A DNA stretch of 64,000 nt from Boesenbergia rotunda (GCA_024364735.1 JAGFNQ010000832.1:1-64000), one strand, 5' to 3'. Shown: positions 21,807 to 34,111, numbered from the stretch's first letter. Notes: generated by a model not told the origin, from the sequence alone. Numbers and translations: made by a program.

Positions 21807-23853
21807 TGTTGGGATCTCCCGGCACAAACATATAAAACGCAACGGAAACAAAAACTCTCGAGTGATTCATGCGAAAGAAAACTCGTATAATGTTCATCTA
21901 TCTAATAGATCTATCTACACTGTATACCTTTGAAGCGTGCCCTTTGCTTATCCCGCTCGTCCAAGGTGTGCCGGATCTTTTGCACGTTCAAGTGTCCGTG
22001 CCTCTATTCGTATCCACACGGACACAATCTCTCAACTTCGGGAGAACTACCTTAGTTATGTTAGCAATTTGAGGTAGCTCGAAGAACATCAAGAACCCTA
22101 CAATAGGGTTTCGGCCAAAAGAGGAAGATAAGGGAGGGAGGAAGAAATGGAAGAAGAAGACCTCATCCAAAGTCACAAACCCCACTTTTATACTCATCCC
22201 ATGAATATGAAGAGGTTTGTGTCTCTTTGGCTTCCTTCATTAATACCAATAAAGAGCACACATTTTCATGTGGCTCTTTATCTTTTCTCATGCAAGAAAA
22301 GAATTTTTTCTTTTCCCTTCATTAAACACTTTAATGAATTTACCTTGTAATCCCGACCAGGTCTCCCGACCAAGTCTGCCGAGTGCCGAGCTCCCGACCA
22401 AGTCTGCCGAGTGCCGAGCTCCCGACCTAGTCTGTCGAGCTTCGACCTAGTCTGCCGAGCTTCGACCAGTCTACCGAGCTCCGACTCAGTCTGCCGAGCT
22501 CCTAGCCCAGTCTGCCGAGTGCCGAACCAGTCTGCCGAGCTCTCAGCCCAGTTTGCCGAGTGCCGACCTAATCTGCCGAGCTCCCAGCCCAATCTGTCGA
22601 GTGCCGACCCAGTCTGTCGAGTGCCGAGCTCCGACCCCAGTCTGCCGAGCTCTCAGCTTAGTCTGTCGAGTGCCGAGCTCCCGACTCATGCTCCCGAGTT
22701 CCCAACTCGAGCTCCCAAACTGACCTCCCGAGTTCCTAACTCGGGCTCAGATCTCCCGAGTTCTCAACTTGGGCTCTCGAAGCATCATGTCCTTAGTGTG
22801 TGACCCAATAGGTTCTCGCGACGTTGGCAATGCGCCTAAACCCTTTAGACACATAAGCAATGAGCGACATCTAGCAATGCATCATTGCTACCCAAGTAAC
22901 AAGAGAAATCGAGATCCGACTAAACCTCTGTGACTATGATAATGTATGACCTTGTCCTTCTATCCTTGATATCTAGATTGACTAATGAGGCATAGACCGT
23001 GTCATCCTCAATCAATCTTGTGTTTCTTGATCCCCGAGTAGACTCACTCAAACAAACGAGTTCAATATCTCATATTGACTCATTTGAGCATGATCATGCG
23101 TTTTAGTAGTCCTACTCGATCAAGGGGTCCACAGATATCACTCCCGTCATATGGGAGGGATAGATCTCATCTACATCACTCACATCCCTCCGTATAATTC
23201 ATTACATACCCAGTGATCGCCTTTATAGTCCACCCTGTTACGGGTGATGTTTGACGATACCAAAGTACATAACTCTTTATGTAGGAAACCGTAGTGACTT
23301 CAGGTCTAAAGACTATTCATACTAATAGTTACATGAGAAAGTTTATGACACTCATATGACAATCTATGAAACTTTTTCATGGCGGGTCAATTCAGTACAC
23401 ATTCTCCAATGTATACTCATGTGTCAACTTGATATCATATATCCATGATTTGTGAGCTTAAGTCATCAGTTGACCTACATGTTAGTCTCCATGCATCAAT
23501 ATTGTCCTTGAATATCAATACTTGACTAGGAATGGTTTAGAGTAGTGTTCTCTACATCATCTCATTATCGATTCAACCAATCGATATAATGTAGATAAGA
23601 ATCTACTACCCAAGGATATTATTATACTTAGTTATTTGGCACAAATACAAAGTAAGTATAATAACCAAACATACATTTATTAATGATAGAATATGATACA
23701 AAATGTCCGTAGTCAATCATCACATAATTGACTCTAGGGCTCCTACTAATATGTAATCCGACTTTACCAATACCAAGAGACTTGGGGCATCTAAAACGTT
23801 GACTTCGTTAACCTGAAGATCATGTCCCTTTCACCAAAAAAAAAAAAAAAAAC
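21807..23853 (-). repeat. Probable solo LTR with internal minisatellite
   Basis: On the minus strand the repeat starts at a T-run/GGTGAAAGGGACATG and ends GATCCCAACA. The last bases resemble a copia LTR U5 end. No primer site or coding part adjoins it, so a solo LTR is likely. TGTAA at 21802-21806 and 23854-23858 is a candidate 5-bp target duplication. An A-run of about 20 bases at the right end blurs the exact boundary. Confidence 0.5.
22360..22790 (+). repeat. Minisatellite of CTGCCGAG-type units
   Basis: About 20 degenerate units of 18 to 30 bases built on AGTCTGCCGAGCTCCGACC, shifting near the end to CTCCCGAGTTCCCAACTCG. Long reading frames on both strands here are a result of the repeat, not genes. 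Confidence 0.85.
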
Positions 23854-23858
23854 TGTAA

Positions 23859-25460
23859 AAAGAGATAGACAATGTATGGTATGAGAGATCTCACATGAAT
23901 TGTGGCCCAGATTTTTCTTGCTGTGGTGGTTGTCTTCTATTGGGAAACTCTTAAAATTCCACAATAATTCCCCTTAGTATTCCATACATTTCATAACGAA
24001 AAGATACTAATGACTCGGAATAAGAAATATCATCTCTAACTTATCCTCCCTCGCCTATCATGGCTCCAAAGGCCTTAGGATGTATTTCTTATGTAATTAT
24101 GATTCAATTGGACTACTAGTGAAGTTGACGGACTATGAAGCCAGATTGGGAACCGAAAAGGTCGAATTAGTTGGGCCTAATCTAGTTCAAACATAACTAA
24201 TGGAATCATTTGGAGTGGAAGAATGATGTTGTAGTTAGAAGTTGGTAAAAGTTGGTAGGTAGATGGCACCAAATCATGCAACATATATAAATTCTTCTGA
24301 ATTATCGTACGTTAGGCATGCAACTGATGAAAGGATTAAATGATTTGGTTAAAAGAGTTGTTAAAGAATTCCAACTCTCGCTGTGCATAGCCGTACCCAA
24401 GGACGTATTTGATAAGTTGGCTAAATAAAAGAAAATAAAAAACAGAGTGGAACGTAATTTTGGGTGTTTTTGATCAATTATTGGCGACCGTTTTCACCTG
24501 CTTCCTTCGTCTGCTTTCATCGTCATGAGAAAGTCTGAAATCATGGTGATTTCAAATGCTGGTCCTCTTCAATGTGCATCAACAAAATTGGGTTGTTAGT
24601 TATGTGATCTAATGCTCGATCGTGCATTTGTTTCCACTCGGAAGGAGTTCAAAATTGGGATAGGCAAACGCTGCCCGTCGTGCCGTGTCGTGTTGTACCG
24701 TGTCGTGCATCCCCATGCCCATGTCATATTCGTCTGTTAGTTAGACTTGGACGGCAATGCATGTGTTTGCATTGGGTTAATGTCTAACCGGACCAAGTAG
24801 TAATTTTAAGCATCATTCAAATCAAAGTCAGGTTATGATTTCACTAATTGACTAAATAGGTTATGTGCCCCCATCTTGTCGATTTTCGCATGATTGCACA
24901 AATCCGAAAAGATTATTTGAACTTATCAGACGCAACCCTCAATCGACTCGTTCGAGATTTTCCACGCGATTGCTCAAGTTGACATGACTGATCGAATCCA
25001 TGTGCCTATTGACTCGACCACTTATTTGAATCGGTTGATTTACTCTGCCTATGCGACAATACATCTTGTTTGGTTGGCTAGTCTTCTAATGGACTGAATT
25101 CATCAGGTTTTACTTATCCCGCCCAACCATTCAACCTATTTCACAATTTGAATTGATCCATCTAATTGAGTGAATTACATGTGTTATAATGAAATAAATA
25201 GAAATAAATAATTTATTTATTTATAAAATATCAATCTTATAATTTATAATAATTGTTATTAAATAATAAATATTTTAAATTTTTTTAAAAATAATTAAGA
25301 TTTGGACTTAACCTTTCATGACTTCCATTCCACCTGCCTTAGATTAGTGCTCACGTTACGGCTCTCACGGTTCAGTGGACCTATTCATTGTTATGGTCTT
25401 ATGGACTGAACGATATAAAAAAATAATAATTATAATATATACCAAGATAAAGACAGCCTG
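23859..25460. other. Intergenic DNA, no gene seen
   Basis: Neither strand gives a convincing protein. There is a short CGTGTCGTG-type simple repeat at about 24680-24710 and an AT-rich part at 25190-25310. The rest looks like unique, non-coding sequence. Confidence 0.5.
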
Positions 25461-25532
25461 GCGCCCGTGGCCTAATGGATAAGGCGTCTGACTTCTAATC
25501 GGCGACTGTGGGTTCGAGTCCCACCGGGCGTG
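25461..25532 (+). tRNA. tRNA-Arg (UCU)
   Basis: The sequence folds as a cloverleaf: acceptor GCGCCCG with CGGGCGT, D-arm GCCT/AGGC, anticodon loop CTTCTAA with anticodon UCU, T-arm GTGGG-TTCGAGT-CCCAC, and discriminator G at 25532. One pair of the anticodon stem (27-43) is a mismatch. Upstream CCAAG fits the plant CAA start motif, and TTTT at 25539-25542 fits a Pol III terminator. No intron. It should charge arginine for AGA codons. Confidence 0.93.
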
Positions 25533-25996
25533 AAGATGTTTTATCATTATTTGAATTTATTTTATCAACTAAACGTTCATAAACTACTTATTGTTCTAAT
25601 AGATTCAAAGATTTTTTTTTAAGTATAATCAGAAGAGTCCCTATGCAATATATTTATAACCTCACTACTCATTTTTGTTACCGTATATATCAAGGTTAAA
25701 ATTTAATAAAGTTAATATGTTTATCCTGTTCATAAACTAGCCGCAATATTTGATTAATAGTCTCTGTGATTTATCTCCTCCAGATTAACCTTGGAATAAA
25801 GACAAACAAATCATTTTTTACCACCTATATAATATATTTATAATAAAAATACAATTGAAAACTAAATAATATGAAGAATTCAATTCCATTTCAATTTTTA
25901 AATTTAAAATTAAATCAATCCGTTAATATCAATTTAGTAGTCATTATTATATCATTATGTATATTAAACTAGTATAATACCCGTGCAATACACAAG
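25533..25996. other. AT-rich intergenic DNA
   Basis: No gene. The end (25967-25979, AACTAGTATAATA) is a 13-base sequence found again at 28907-28919. Confidence 0.5.
25539..25542 (+). terminator. Pol III terminator of tRNA-Arg
   Basis: Run of four T, seven bases after the tRNA. Confidence 0.6.
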
Positions 25997-25997
25997 A

Positions 25998-26143
25998 ATC
26001 CGGCGCAGATCCTCTGGTCCAGGGATCCCTGGTCCCTCCCTGGACCACAAAATCCCTATAAAAACCATATCACGTGCTGAGCACGTGACACAAATCAACC
26101 CAAAGCTCGCGACCTCTCTCTCTCGCGAAAACTTCCATCTCGC
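25998..26143 (+). promoter_or_regulatory. 118-bp end-like block with promoter, left copy
   Basis: About 118 bases (26000-26117) match the minus strand at 45003-45120 with only two or three differences. The block holds a palindrome-rich start (GGTCCAGGGATCCCTGG), TATAAAAA at 26057-26064, and CACGTGCTGAGCACGTG with two G-boxes. The GC-rich leader that follows (GCGAAAACTTCCATCTCGCC) has a related counterpart inside the other copy. I infer a transposon end that carries a promoter reading inward. Confidence 0.6.
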
Positions 26144-26313
26144 CGAGCAAACAAGCGCCGAAAGGAGTAAAAACCCTAACCCCCGACGCGAGAGAGTCCC
26201 CGACGCCTCCCATCGTGCGGGTGTGCTGACTCCCCCGACCACATCTCGCGCGCGGCGGCTCCATCGTCCCTGACGACCTCGTCTCTCGCCAACGCGAGAG
26301 AGTCCCTTGCTGC

Positions 26314-27524
26314 TTGCTGCGTGTCGCCCCGACGCCTCCCATCACGAGGAAGTGCTGCCTCCCCCGACCACACCTCGCGCGCGCCGGTTCCATCATCCCC
26401 GACGACCTCGCCTCACGGCCACGCGAGAGAGTCCCCCTCTGGCTCTCGCGCGCGTCGCATCCAGCGTCCCCGACTGGTCGGCGACCTCGACTCACGCCGG
26501 CGCTCAAGCCCTCTCGCGCGGCTTTGTCCCCAACGCAGGCGTCGCCTCCAGCGTCCCCGATTGGTTTGCTCAAGCCCTCTGGCCGGATCCAATCAACAGC
26601 TTTGAGATTTGGAAGTTTGACAAAGAACTGGGTTACTGGCTTTGCAATTGCATGCATTGCCAATCTAGCTCTTAGTGGATACAATGCAGAGGTTGGTACA
26701 CAGTATCTACTTTGTTCTATTTCTTACAATTATTTATCTATGATTTTTTCATATACTCTAATGAATCTGTGCTTATGTTTCCTAGGGCAGCATGGCAATG
26801 CTATACATTTCTTATAGCTGCTGCCGGGCACCTAGGATGTCCAAATCTATTGCTGTTGCCTTGTCTAGTCGTGCAATTAACATGGTTATCAACATCTTCT
26901 GTAGTTGCAGTTGCTTACTTCAGTCATCAAACACAGAGGTAAATATTCATGCTACAATTTCTTAACAATAGCTTATCCCAGAAATATGCATAGAAAAGTT
27001 TAGCTGCAAATAGATAACTGTGTATTAGTAACTTCAATTTATCAGTATACTATTTCACTCAGACTAAACTAATAAATTGATATTGCACCTAAGCATCATT
27101 ATGTAGTTATGATAGAATCCTTACTATGGATTAGATAACATCATAACAAGGATAGTGATATGTTTGAGATGTGTTCATGTTTGCAATTCCTCTTCCTGGC
27201 ATTTATTTAGATTCTTGTTTAAGCCACCATCCTAGATTCAATTGATTGATCAAATAATGTTAAAATCCAAATCACTTTTATTAGACATTATATATCTTGC
27301 ATTCGTTTTAGGTGATTTTGTTTCCGATGTGCTACTCTTAGTGTTCATGCAATTGAAGCAATTATAGTCAGTTTGTCTTCTTATCACAGGAATCTAGTAC
27401 CAGCACTACCAAACCCTACTTGAAAAGTGAAGGAAATAAAGCAAGTGAGATACAAGGCAAAGCCAAAGCAATTAAGGACTCATCTAAAGACACACGAGAC
27501 AACATTGAAAAGCTAAAACTTTGA
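26314..27524 (+). CDS. Three-exon reading frame, unrecognised; possible captured gene fragment
   Basis: Exon ends are at 26691, 26786-26938 and 27390-27524; all introns are GT-AG and all junctions are phase 0, so the frame stays open across the joins. Exon a begins in the GC-rich leader and has no in-frame ATG; the frame merely opens at 26314. Its last part reads NWVTGFAIACIANLALSGYNAE. Exon b (51 residues) is cysteine-rich in the middle (SCCRAP, FCSCSCLL). Exon c (44 residues) is lysine-rich and charged and ends in LKL with TGA. I do not recognise the family. The preserved introns, missing start codon and transposon-like promoter suggest a gene fragment picked up by a DNA transposon, or the second gene of such an element. 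Confidence 0.4.
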
Positions 27525-27601
27525 GAGGCTTCTGATCAAAATTTCAAAATGCTGAACAGGGACTATGATCTTCGGTCACGTCGCCATTCACCAGTGCACA
27601 A

Positions 27602-27829
27602 TTAGAATGTAACAATGCTCAATGAGTTAATTTAGCAAAAAGTTTTGACATAGGAAACCATGTATATTTTGGTTTATTAACTACTTTGGTGATTCATAAT
27701 GGCTCAGCTCGACATTTAGAATGTAACAATGCTCAATGAGTTAATTTAACAAAAAGTTTTTACATAGGAAACCATGTATATTTTGGTTTATTAACTACTA
27801 TGGTGATTCATAATGGCTCAGCTCGATGT
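27602..27829 (+). repeat. 114-bp tandem duplication
   Basis: TTAGAATGTAACAATGC to CTCAGCTCGA occurs at 27602-27715 and again at 27716-27829 with a few substitutions. Confidence 0.9.
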
Positions 27830-28963
27830 AACTTTGGTCAAATAAGAAACACTACAAATCAATTAGAACTTTCGTTTTATCTCAAATTTATAAATTCATT
27901 TATATACACATTTATAAATAAAAGCTAATTAGAACTTTAACAATACTTAGCAATACTTGTTAGTCTTTGCTTTCTAATGATACTGAGATCAAACGTATAG
28001 AAAATAAAATAAACTAAAGAGTAATCATTCGATTTTTCTTAACAACTACTGATTTCAGATTAAAGCATAGCGAAAGTTGCAAAATTGCAAAACTAAAGGC
28101 AACAATTCCAAATTGCAGCAAAACTAAATTGCAAAACTAAAGGCAAAGGCAACACTTCTGAGTAATGTTTATCATAAACTATTATAGCAAAACTAAAGGC
28201 AAACACTTCCAAATTACAAAACTTCCAATACTTCCAAAATTTGTTATGAGTAATAGAAACAAAATTGTTATGTTTAAAATAAAGATAGAAATTAAAAAAT
28301 AGAAGTGTGATAAAAGAAAATTAAAGGCACAGTAAAACTTCCAAATTACAACAAAACTTCCAACACATTGCCGTAATTCACAAATTCGACCGAAAGCTTG
28401 CCACCAAAGTCTCCACCAAAGCTAAGGAGCTCACTGATTTGAGCAAAAATAACATTTGGACACCAAAGTGTCCACCAAAACTTGCCACCAAACATCAACA
28501 TTATTTCAAGTTGGCCGTCGGAAAATAACCAAGAAGAGATGGTTGATTCACCTATAACATAACATTAAACCATTATTAAGATCTTCACATATATAGTATT
28601 ACATGATGCTAAACAAAGTCATTTACCAATTGCCGAGGATTGTTACAGTGAAAATCACATGAAAAACCTGATGAAACAATCATCACATTAGGGAACTTGA
28701 TATTTCTAAGAATGCCAACAGCACTCTCAGCAGTCTTTCAGGAGAAAATAAGTGAGATGGCAATAGATGCCCTGTGTATATAATGAAATGTGCACTTTCA
28801 GATTTTATTGACACAAATTACAATATGAGTTTTTACATATCCATCTAGCAAATAAGTGCACTTACGGCTTAGAAGAGTCACTTTTTCACGTAAGTGTGTA
28901 AACAATAACTAGTATAATAAAATTTAAAAAACAGGTAAACAGTATCCTACAAGGTGATCATTC
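27830..28963. other. AT-rich DNA with short A-rich repeats
   Basis: No gene seen. Bases 28070-28220 contain repeats of GCAAAACTAAAGGCAA, and 28380-28500 repeats of CACCAAA. The second copy of the 13-base AACTAGTATAATA lies at 28907-28919. Confidence 0.5.
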
Positions 28964-29171
28964 CTTTCGTGTATGTTTGCCAGCAATTTGTCTCTCGAAG
29001 ATAAATGGATCCGCAGCGTGTAACCGCGCGCTGTAGATGCAACTTATCCGCAGCGCGCAGCTGCGCGCTGCGGATAAGTTGCGACTTTTAACAGCTTGGA
29101 GTTATGCATCATTCAATGCGCGCTGCGGATACAATTATTGCGCGCTGCGAAAAGTCATTTTTGTTGTAGTG
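28964..29171 (-). mobile_element. CACTA (En/Spm) transposon terminus
   Basis: Read on the minus strand, the sequence begins CACTACAACAAAAATGAC at 29171, the hallmark of CACTA ends. Inside it come repeated subterminal GCGCGC/GCTGCGGAT motifs (29000-29155), some in inverted pairs such as CTTATCCGCAGCGCGC facing GCGCGCTGCGGATAAG. No transposase and no matching left end are visible, so this is a deletion derivative or a fragment. The inner boundary is approximate. Confidence 0.75.
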
Positions 29172-29839
29172 ACTTCTCATCCTAAATTAGCGGTTTTCAT
29201 CGAACAATAAATATAAGCTGTGTTATTTGAGTCTGTCTAGTCAATTGATTACTTGTATAATTATTTAGGTTATTTTAATATCATATTAAAAAAAAGAATG
29301 AGGAGAAACAATATTCAATTATTCTTTAAATAAGAATTGATAATACTTGATGATCAAGAGTAATATATCCATTTCTAATAAGAAGTCGAACCTTCTTGTA
29401 AATCTCAAAGAGTTGATTATGTTGAAACTTATTTTGAACGGGATCCTAGATTAAATATTTCAATATAGTGACATCATATTAATCATTACGATGAAATTAG
29501 ATGAGCTTATATCAAAATGTGATCATATCAACCTAAATGGCTGAAGTACCTCATGATTTAAATTAGGATAGCAATATCATCGATATTAATATACAGTGTT
29601 TAAAAAGTTTCTATGGTTAGAGTACTGATGTGCTTGTGCTGTAAATAGACAGTATCGTCAAGTAATAAAAATATAATTCATTGAGATTGAGTGTTGAATG
29701 CCAAATTATTTACAAAGGAGGTTATTTAGACAATCGAGAGAAAAATTGTGTTGTGGAAAGAAAACCAAAAATGATTGAACGAAAATGAAGAGAAAGCTAG
29801 TTTGAAAGGAAATCTTAGGAGTTCGGTTTCGCTATAATG
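29172..29839. other. Intergenic DNA, no gene seen
   Basis: AT-rich, with no convincing reading frame or repeat. Confidence 0.4.
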
Positions 29840-31060
29840 ATTGTTGATAAATGCACCTCTTTTGTTTCAACGTAGTATCACATTAAAGGGATTTATCCCA
29901 AGATAATTAGTTGCGCCTATGGATAGAACAAAAGAAAGAAAACACTGATATGTTTGTCCCTATTACAACTCATAAAGTGAATCAAGATAAATACTTTAAG
30001 TAAAAGCTAGCATTGTGATGCATCGAAATTAAACTAAAGGATGTGTCTGCAATAGGATCTAGCTATCATCTATCATAAGGTAAAATTAAAATCATTGCAA
30101 TAGCTGACAATGAGCTGACTTGAATCCATTGCAAGAGTCATTGTACCCTTGTCACCGGAGAGATTCCTACAATGCAACAGAAGTCCCCTGTGGGAATCGA
30201 GCAACAATCCATATGATCTTTTCAATGGGGGAGAGAGGAGAAGAATAAGCTATTGATTCCAAGATTCAAGATCTCAAGATGCTCAAATAAATCAAGGTCT
30301 CTTATATACCTTGGCCTATCCGGCAGGGATTATCTATCTTAAAGCTCATAACCTATTAACAACTCATTATTGTTAATGAGCCAAGTAATTGGATCTACAC
30401 ATTGAATATAGATATCCATATAGTTTAAACCCCACCCACCCTCTTTTTTTCATGCATCAAACATTAAATCACTTAATTGGAGTTTAATTCTTTAATGACA
30501 ATTATTGTATCTGTTGTTAATTGGGTATTAACCTAACCTTATGGAGACTTAAATCCTTCATTCTTACACTTGAGCTATACGTGATACCATATATTTCACA
30601 CAACACCTTAGTTGAACTCAACATGCTAAACTTTACCCCTTTAAACAACTTGGTCAATTAATTTAATTAATACATGATTAAAGAAGTTAGAGTTACTATA
30701 ACGATAACAAGACCTAACAGTAATTACGGTGCTAATTTCATTAATAATATAAATCAAATGTCAATGTATAATACAAAAATGATACAAAGTGTGATATGTA
30801 CCTATCCATTCTCAATAAGTCCTTTTTATGACCCAAACTAGGTCCAAATCATATTTACCAAAATCCTATACTAAATCGTAGTGATAAATATGGTGGCAAA
30901 AGGTGATAAGGTTCACCCCAAGTGCCCCTCACAGTCCGTCCCTAGGTATTGTGAAGGGTGTAGTGGTAAATTATGATTCAATCTTATGACTCAAAATTGA
31001 GTCTTACATTATATTTACAAATATTGTATGTAAATAGTAAATCATGGTATCTTTATACCA
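29840..31060 (-). repeat. Probable 3' LTR of a decayed copia element
   Basis: It lies directly downstream (minus strand) of the copia RNase H remnant at 31074-31800. A stretch near 30130-30250 (read on minus: CTCTCTCCCCCATTG ... TCTCCGGTGAC) looks like an LTR R-U5 part. Ends are not defined; TG/CA termini and TSD could not be fixed. Confidence 0.35.
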
Positions 31061-31073
31061 AAGAGTCAAAACT

Positions 31074-31800
31074 TTATGGATATGTAAAATATTTAGTACA
31101 TACAATAATCCAAAAATACATGTATTCATTAATAGCAACACACAAAATATAAATTTCTATATAAAATACAATATCAAAAAGAACCTTCATATTCAACGCA
31201 TACTGATAAAACACCTTGGGTGACAAGCACTCGGTGAGTGGATTTGTTAACATGGAAACTGTTTTTATATGCTCTATCATAATTTGACTACTCTAAACTC
31301 TTTCTTTTACCCCCAAAATTTTTATGTCAATATGTTCAGACTTCGACGAACTATGATTATTCTTGGAATACAATTCTGCAACTTTATTATCACAATTGGC
31401 CCTGAATGATTTGTCAATGCCTCAATAATATATAAATCTGTGATAAGGTTCTGCATCTATATCCTATAGTTGGAAGCTTCATAATAGGCTATAAATTTAA
31501 CCTCCATGGTGGAAGTGGCAATTAGCATATGTTTGGCGTTTTTCCATAATATAGTCCCTCTTGGCAACATAAAGACATAACTTAAGGTGGACCTCCTACT
31601 ATTTAAGCATTCAAAAAATCAGAGTTTGAATATCCAATGATCTCCATATGACCTCATCTCCGATATGTGAGCATGTAATACTTAGTTCTTTGGAAATACA
31701 ACATAACCATTTTTACATATTTCTAATGCTCTAGTCTAGGGTTATTTAAATTATATCCAATATCCCCACAATGTACGTAAGATCTGGATGCGTACACACT
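31074..31800 (-). pseudogene. Ty1/copia RNase H remnant
   Basis: On the minus strand, pieces in several frames match the end of copia pol: TSTMEVKFIAYYEASNY (TEAE-type active-site region), then HIDIKF-like text, and SIEHIKTVSMLTNPLTECLS-like text at 31130-31280 where family members read ADPLTKGL. Many frameshifts and stops show age. The remainder of pol is absent, cut near 31800. Confidence 0.65.
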
Positions 31801-31956
31801 TGAGCATGTTAGTGTAATCTTCGTTAGGTCAGAGTTAACCTAGTTTGACTAGACTCAGGTGAGCTTGGGTTTCGATGTTTGACAATGATAATTAAATATT
31901 ATGTGAGTCAAGCGGGTTAAGATTGACTAGAGACTTGACTAGTAAAGCCCAGGTGG

Positions 31957-33281
31957 TGTTGGTGCCGGAAGCACCAGATCAACCCTGATTTTGATAATGT
32001 CAAAGGGTTCAAAGTTAAGTATGTTTTTAGATCTAATGTGTTTTACTAAGTGTGCAGGAAAGTCCTAGTGTACTTAGGCACGAAGTCATAACCTGCAGGG
32101 TTGAGCACGAAGTCCTGGTCGAGGACTAGACATGAAGACCTGACCGAGGGTTGGGCACCGAAGACATGGTCGAAGATTGGGCACGAAGACCTGACCGAGG
32201 GTTGGGCATGAAGACCTAGTTCAGAAGACTGGGCATAAAGATCTGACCGGGGGTCAAGGACCGAATATTGATCTGGAAGATCGGACAGGAGTTTTACCTG
32301 AGCGAGGACAACGGACAAAAGTAGGGACGGGTTGAGGTACGGACATCTCGAGATTCAGAATCTTCATAGGCTGAGCAAAAGTCCAACCGGAGGTGCCGGT
32401 TGATAACAGATAACTTCTCCAGAGTGGAGTAGGTGAGGACACATTCCCCGGAAGAGGAAACAGTAGGCGTCAGTCGACTTAGGATTTCAGTTGAAATCCA
32501 AAGTTAAGATTGGGCACCTCTAGCTATCATACATGCACTTATTTTATATATTGTTTATATTCGGACTAACCCTGTATTATAGTTGAAGAACTTGGAGATT
32601 GGCGGGACCTGGGGCGCCCGAGAACACAAGCGCCCGAAAGGTCTGGGTGCCTGGGAACACAAGCGCTCGAGAGGTCTCGGGCACCCCTATGTGAATGACT
32701 CAGCTTGGGCAAAGTTGAGTGGGCGCGCGCTGGTTGAATTCATAATGTCAGCAACACATGCGCCCCAAGGCTCTTAGGCGCCCGAGAAGGATAAGGTTTA
32801 ACCAGGGAGCGGATTGGGACACGGCTGGATCGCGGCGTTGGGGATGCCCTATAGGCACTCGGGCACCCGTATGCCTATTTATAATGGGTTTGACCACAAA
32901 CTCTGGACATTGATTTTTTACAACTTTTGTGCTTAAGTGTGTTGGCCCTGACGATCTAGAAAGACCAAAACGTTGCTCCGACAATGACACACTACTTTCA
33001 TCTCTTACTTAAAGTTGTCGGTATAATTTGGTATTTTTCTGTGTACTTAAATTTGCATCTTTGTAATACCTTTTGCGACTTATAGAATTGCCCAACGTAA
33101 ATGATTAAGGACCATGGGCTTTGGAGTAGGAGCTGTCACAGACTCCGAACCAAATAAAAACAAATGTGTTAGTGCTTGTTTGGCTTATGTGTATTCTTTC
33201 CACTACATACACTCTTACCTAAATTCGAGAATTTTCCAAACGAGATATTCACCCCCCTCTATCTCTCTTTATGATCCCATA
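31957..33281 (+). repeat. 5' LTR of SIRE-like element D
   Basis: Starts TGTTGGTGCCGGAAGCACC and ends GATCCCATA (CA decayed to TA), 1325 bp. It is a diverged relative of the LTRs of elements C and F. The repeat array here is GAAGACCTGACCGAGGGTTGGGCA-like (32060-32280). A purine-rich stretch and GGGCGCC-type motifs follow. Homology is clear around GGAGTAGGTGAGGAC and at the U5 end. Confidence 0.8.
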
Positions 33282-33283
33282 AG

Positions 33284-33295
33284 TGGTATCAGAGC
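33284..33295 (+). promoter_or_regulatory. Primer binding site of element D
   Basis: TGGTATCAGAGC, two bases after the LTR, as in element C. Confidence 0.85.
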
Positions 33296-33623
33296 AGGGT
33301 CGCTCTGAATTGCTGAAACCACCATTCAAGCAATTTCTTTTGTTTTTGAAATTTTCGCCATTTCTTTCAAATAAAAAATATTTATAGGAGGTTTTAAAAT
33401 ATTCTTACGTTGTTTTCAATTTTGAATTCACATCTTTTCACCGTAAGTTAGAATTAATATAACTATCATTTTTTAAAAATTTGTCATAAATTTGTTATTA
33501 TTTTTTCTCGAAATTGATGCAACACATTTCGAGTCATTTTTTCCCCTTCTCTCACACTACTAATCCAAGACTAAGTCTTGGTACCTTCTTTGTTGTTTTT
33601 CTTGTGTGCGAGATTTATCCTAA

Positions 33624-34111
33624 ATGACCCATCAAGAATGGAATAGTGTCCGTCCACCTCTATTCTCCAGCAAGAATTTTAAATTTTGGAAGGGTCTAAT
33701 GGAGTCTCACCTCAAGGCCCATATGGATTTATGGATGATAATCCAAACGACGTTCACATTTCCCACAGAAGATGGAACATCAATTGCTTGACATAAATTG
33801 GACGAACCAACACTGAGGAAGATCGAGACCGATGCCAAGGCAACAATAATCCTACAATGCGGCTTGACCAAACAAGAATTAAAGCGGGTTGGATCCTTGA
33901 ACTGCGCCAAAGAGATTTGGGAGAAGCTAATCGAACTACATGAAGAGACCTCCAACATTAAGGCCTTAGAAGGTGTGTTTTCTGAATCATCGGAAGAATC
34001 GAACAAAGAAGAACAAGCTCAAGTGAGCTACCTTACACTCTCAATACAAGCACAAGTGGTCATGACAGAGTCTGAACCTAAATTTGAAGCCGAATCTAAA
34101 CTAGAATCAAA
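33624..34111 (+). pseudogene. gag of element D (truncated)
   Basis: ATG at 33624 opens MTHQEWNSVRPPLFS, homologous to gag of element C. TGA at about 33792 replaces the tryptophan expected before the HKLDEP-like stretch; the same frame then continues to the N at 34112. A middle segment present in element C is missing after LIELHEETS, where the frame jumps to an acidic part (VFSESSEESNKEEQ). The gene stops abruptly at the N. Confidence 0.8.

Noticed and set aside
22278..22803. Repetitive frames on both strands rich in LPSS or RLG
   Set aside because: Product of the minisatellite in the probable solo LTR.
27847..27860. CACTACAAATC as left end of the CACTA element ending at 29171
   Set aside because: Only eight bases match the other end and no subterminal GC motifs follow.
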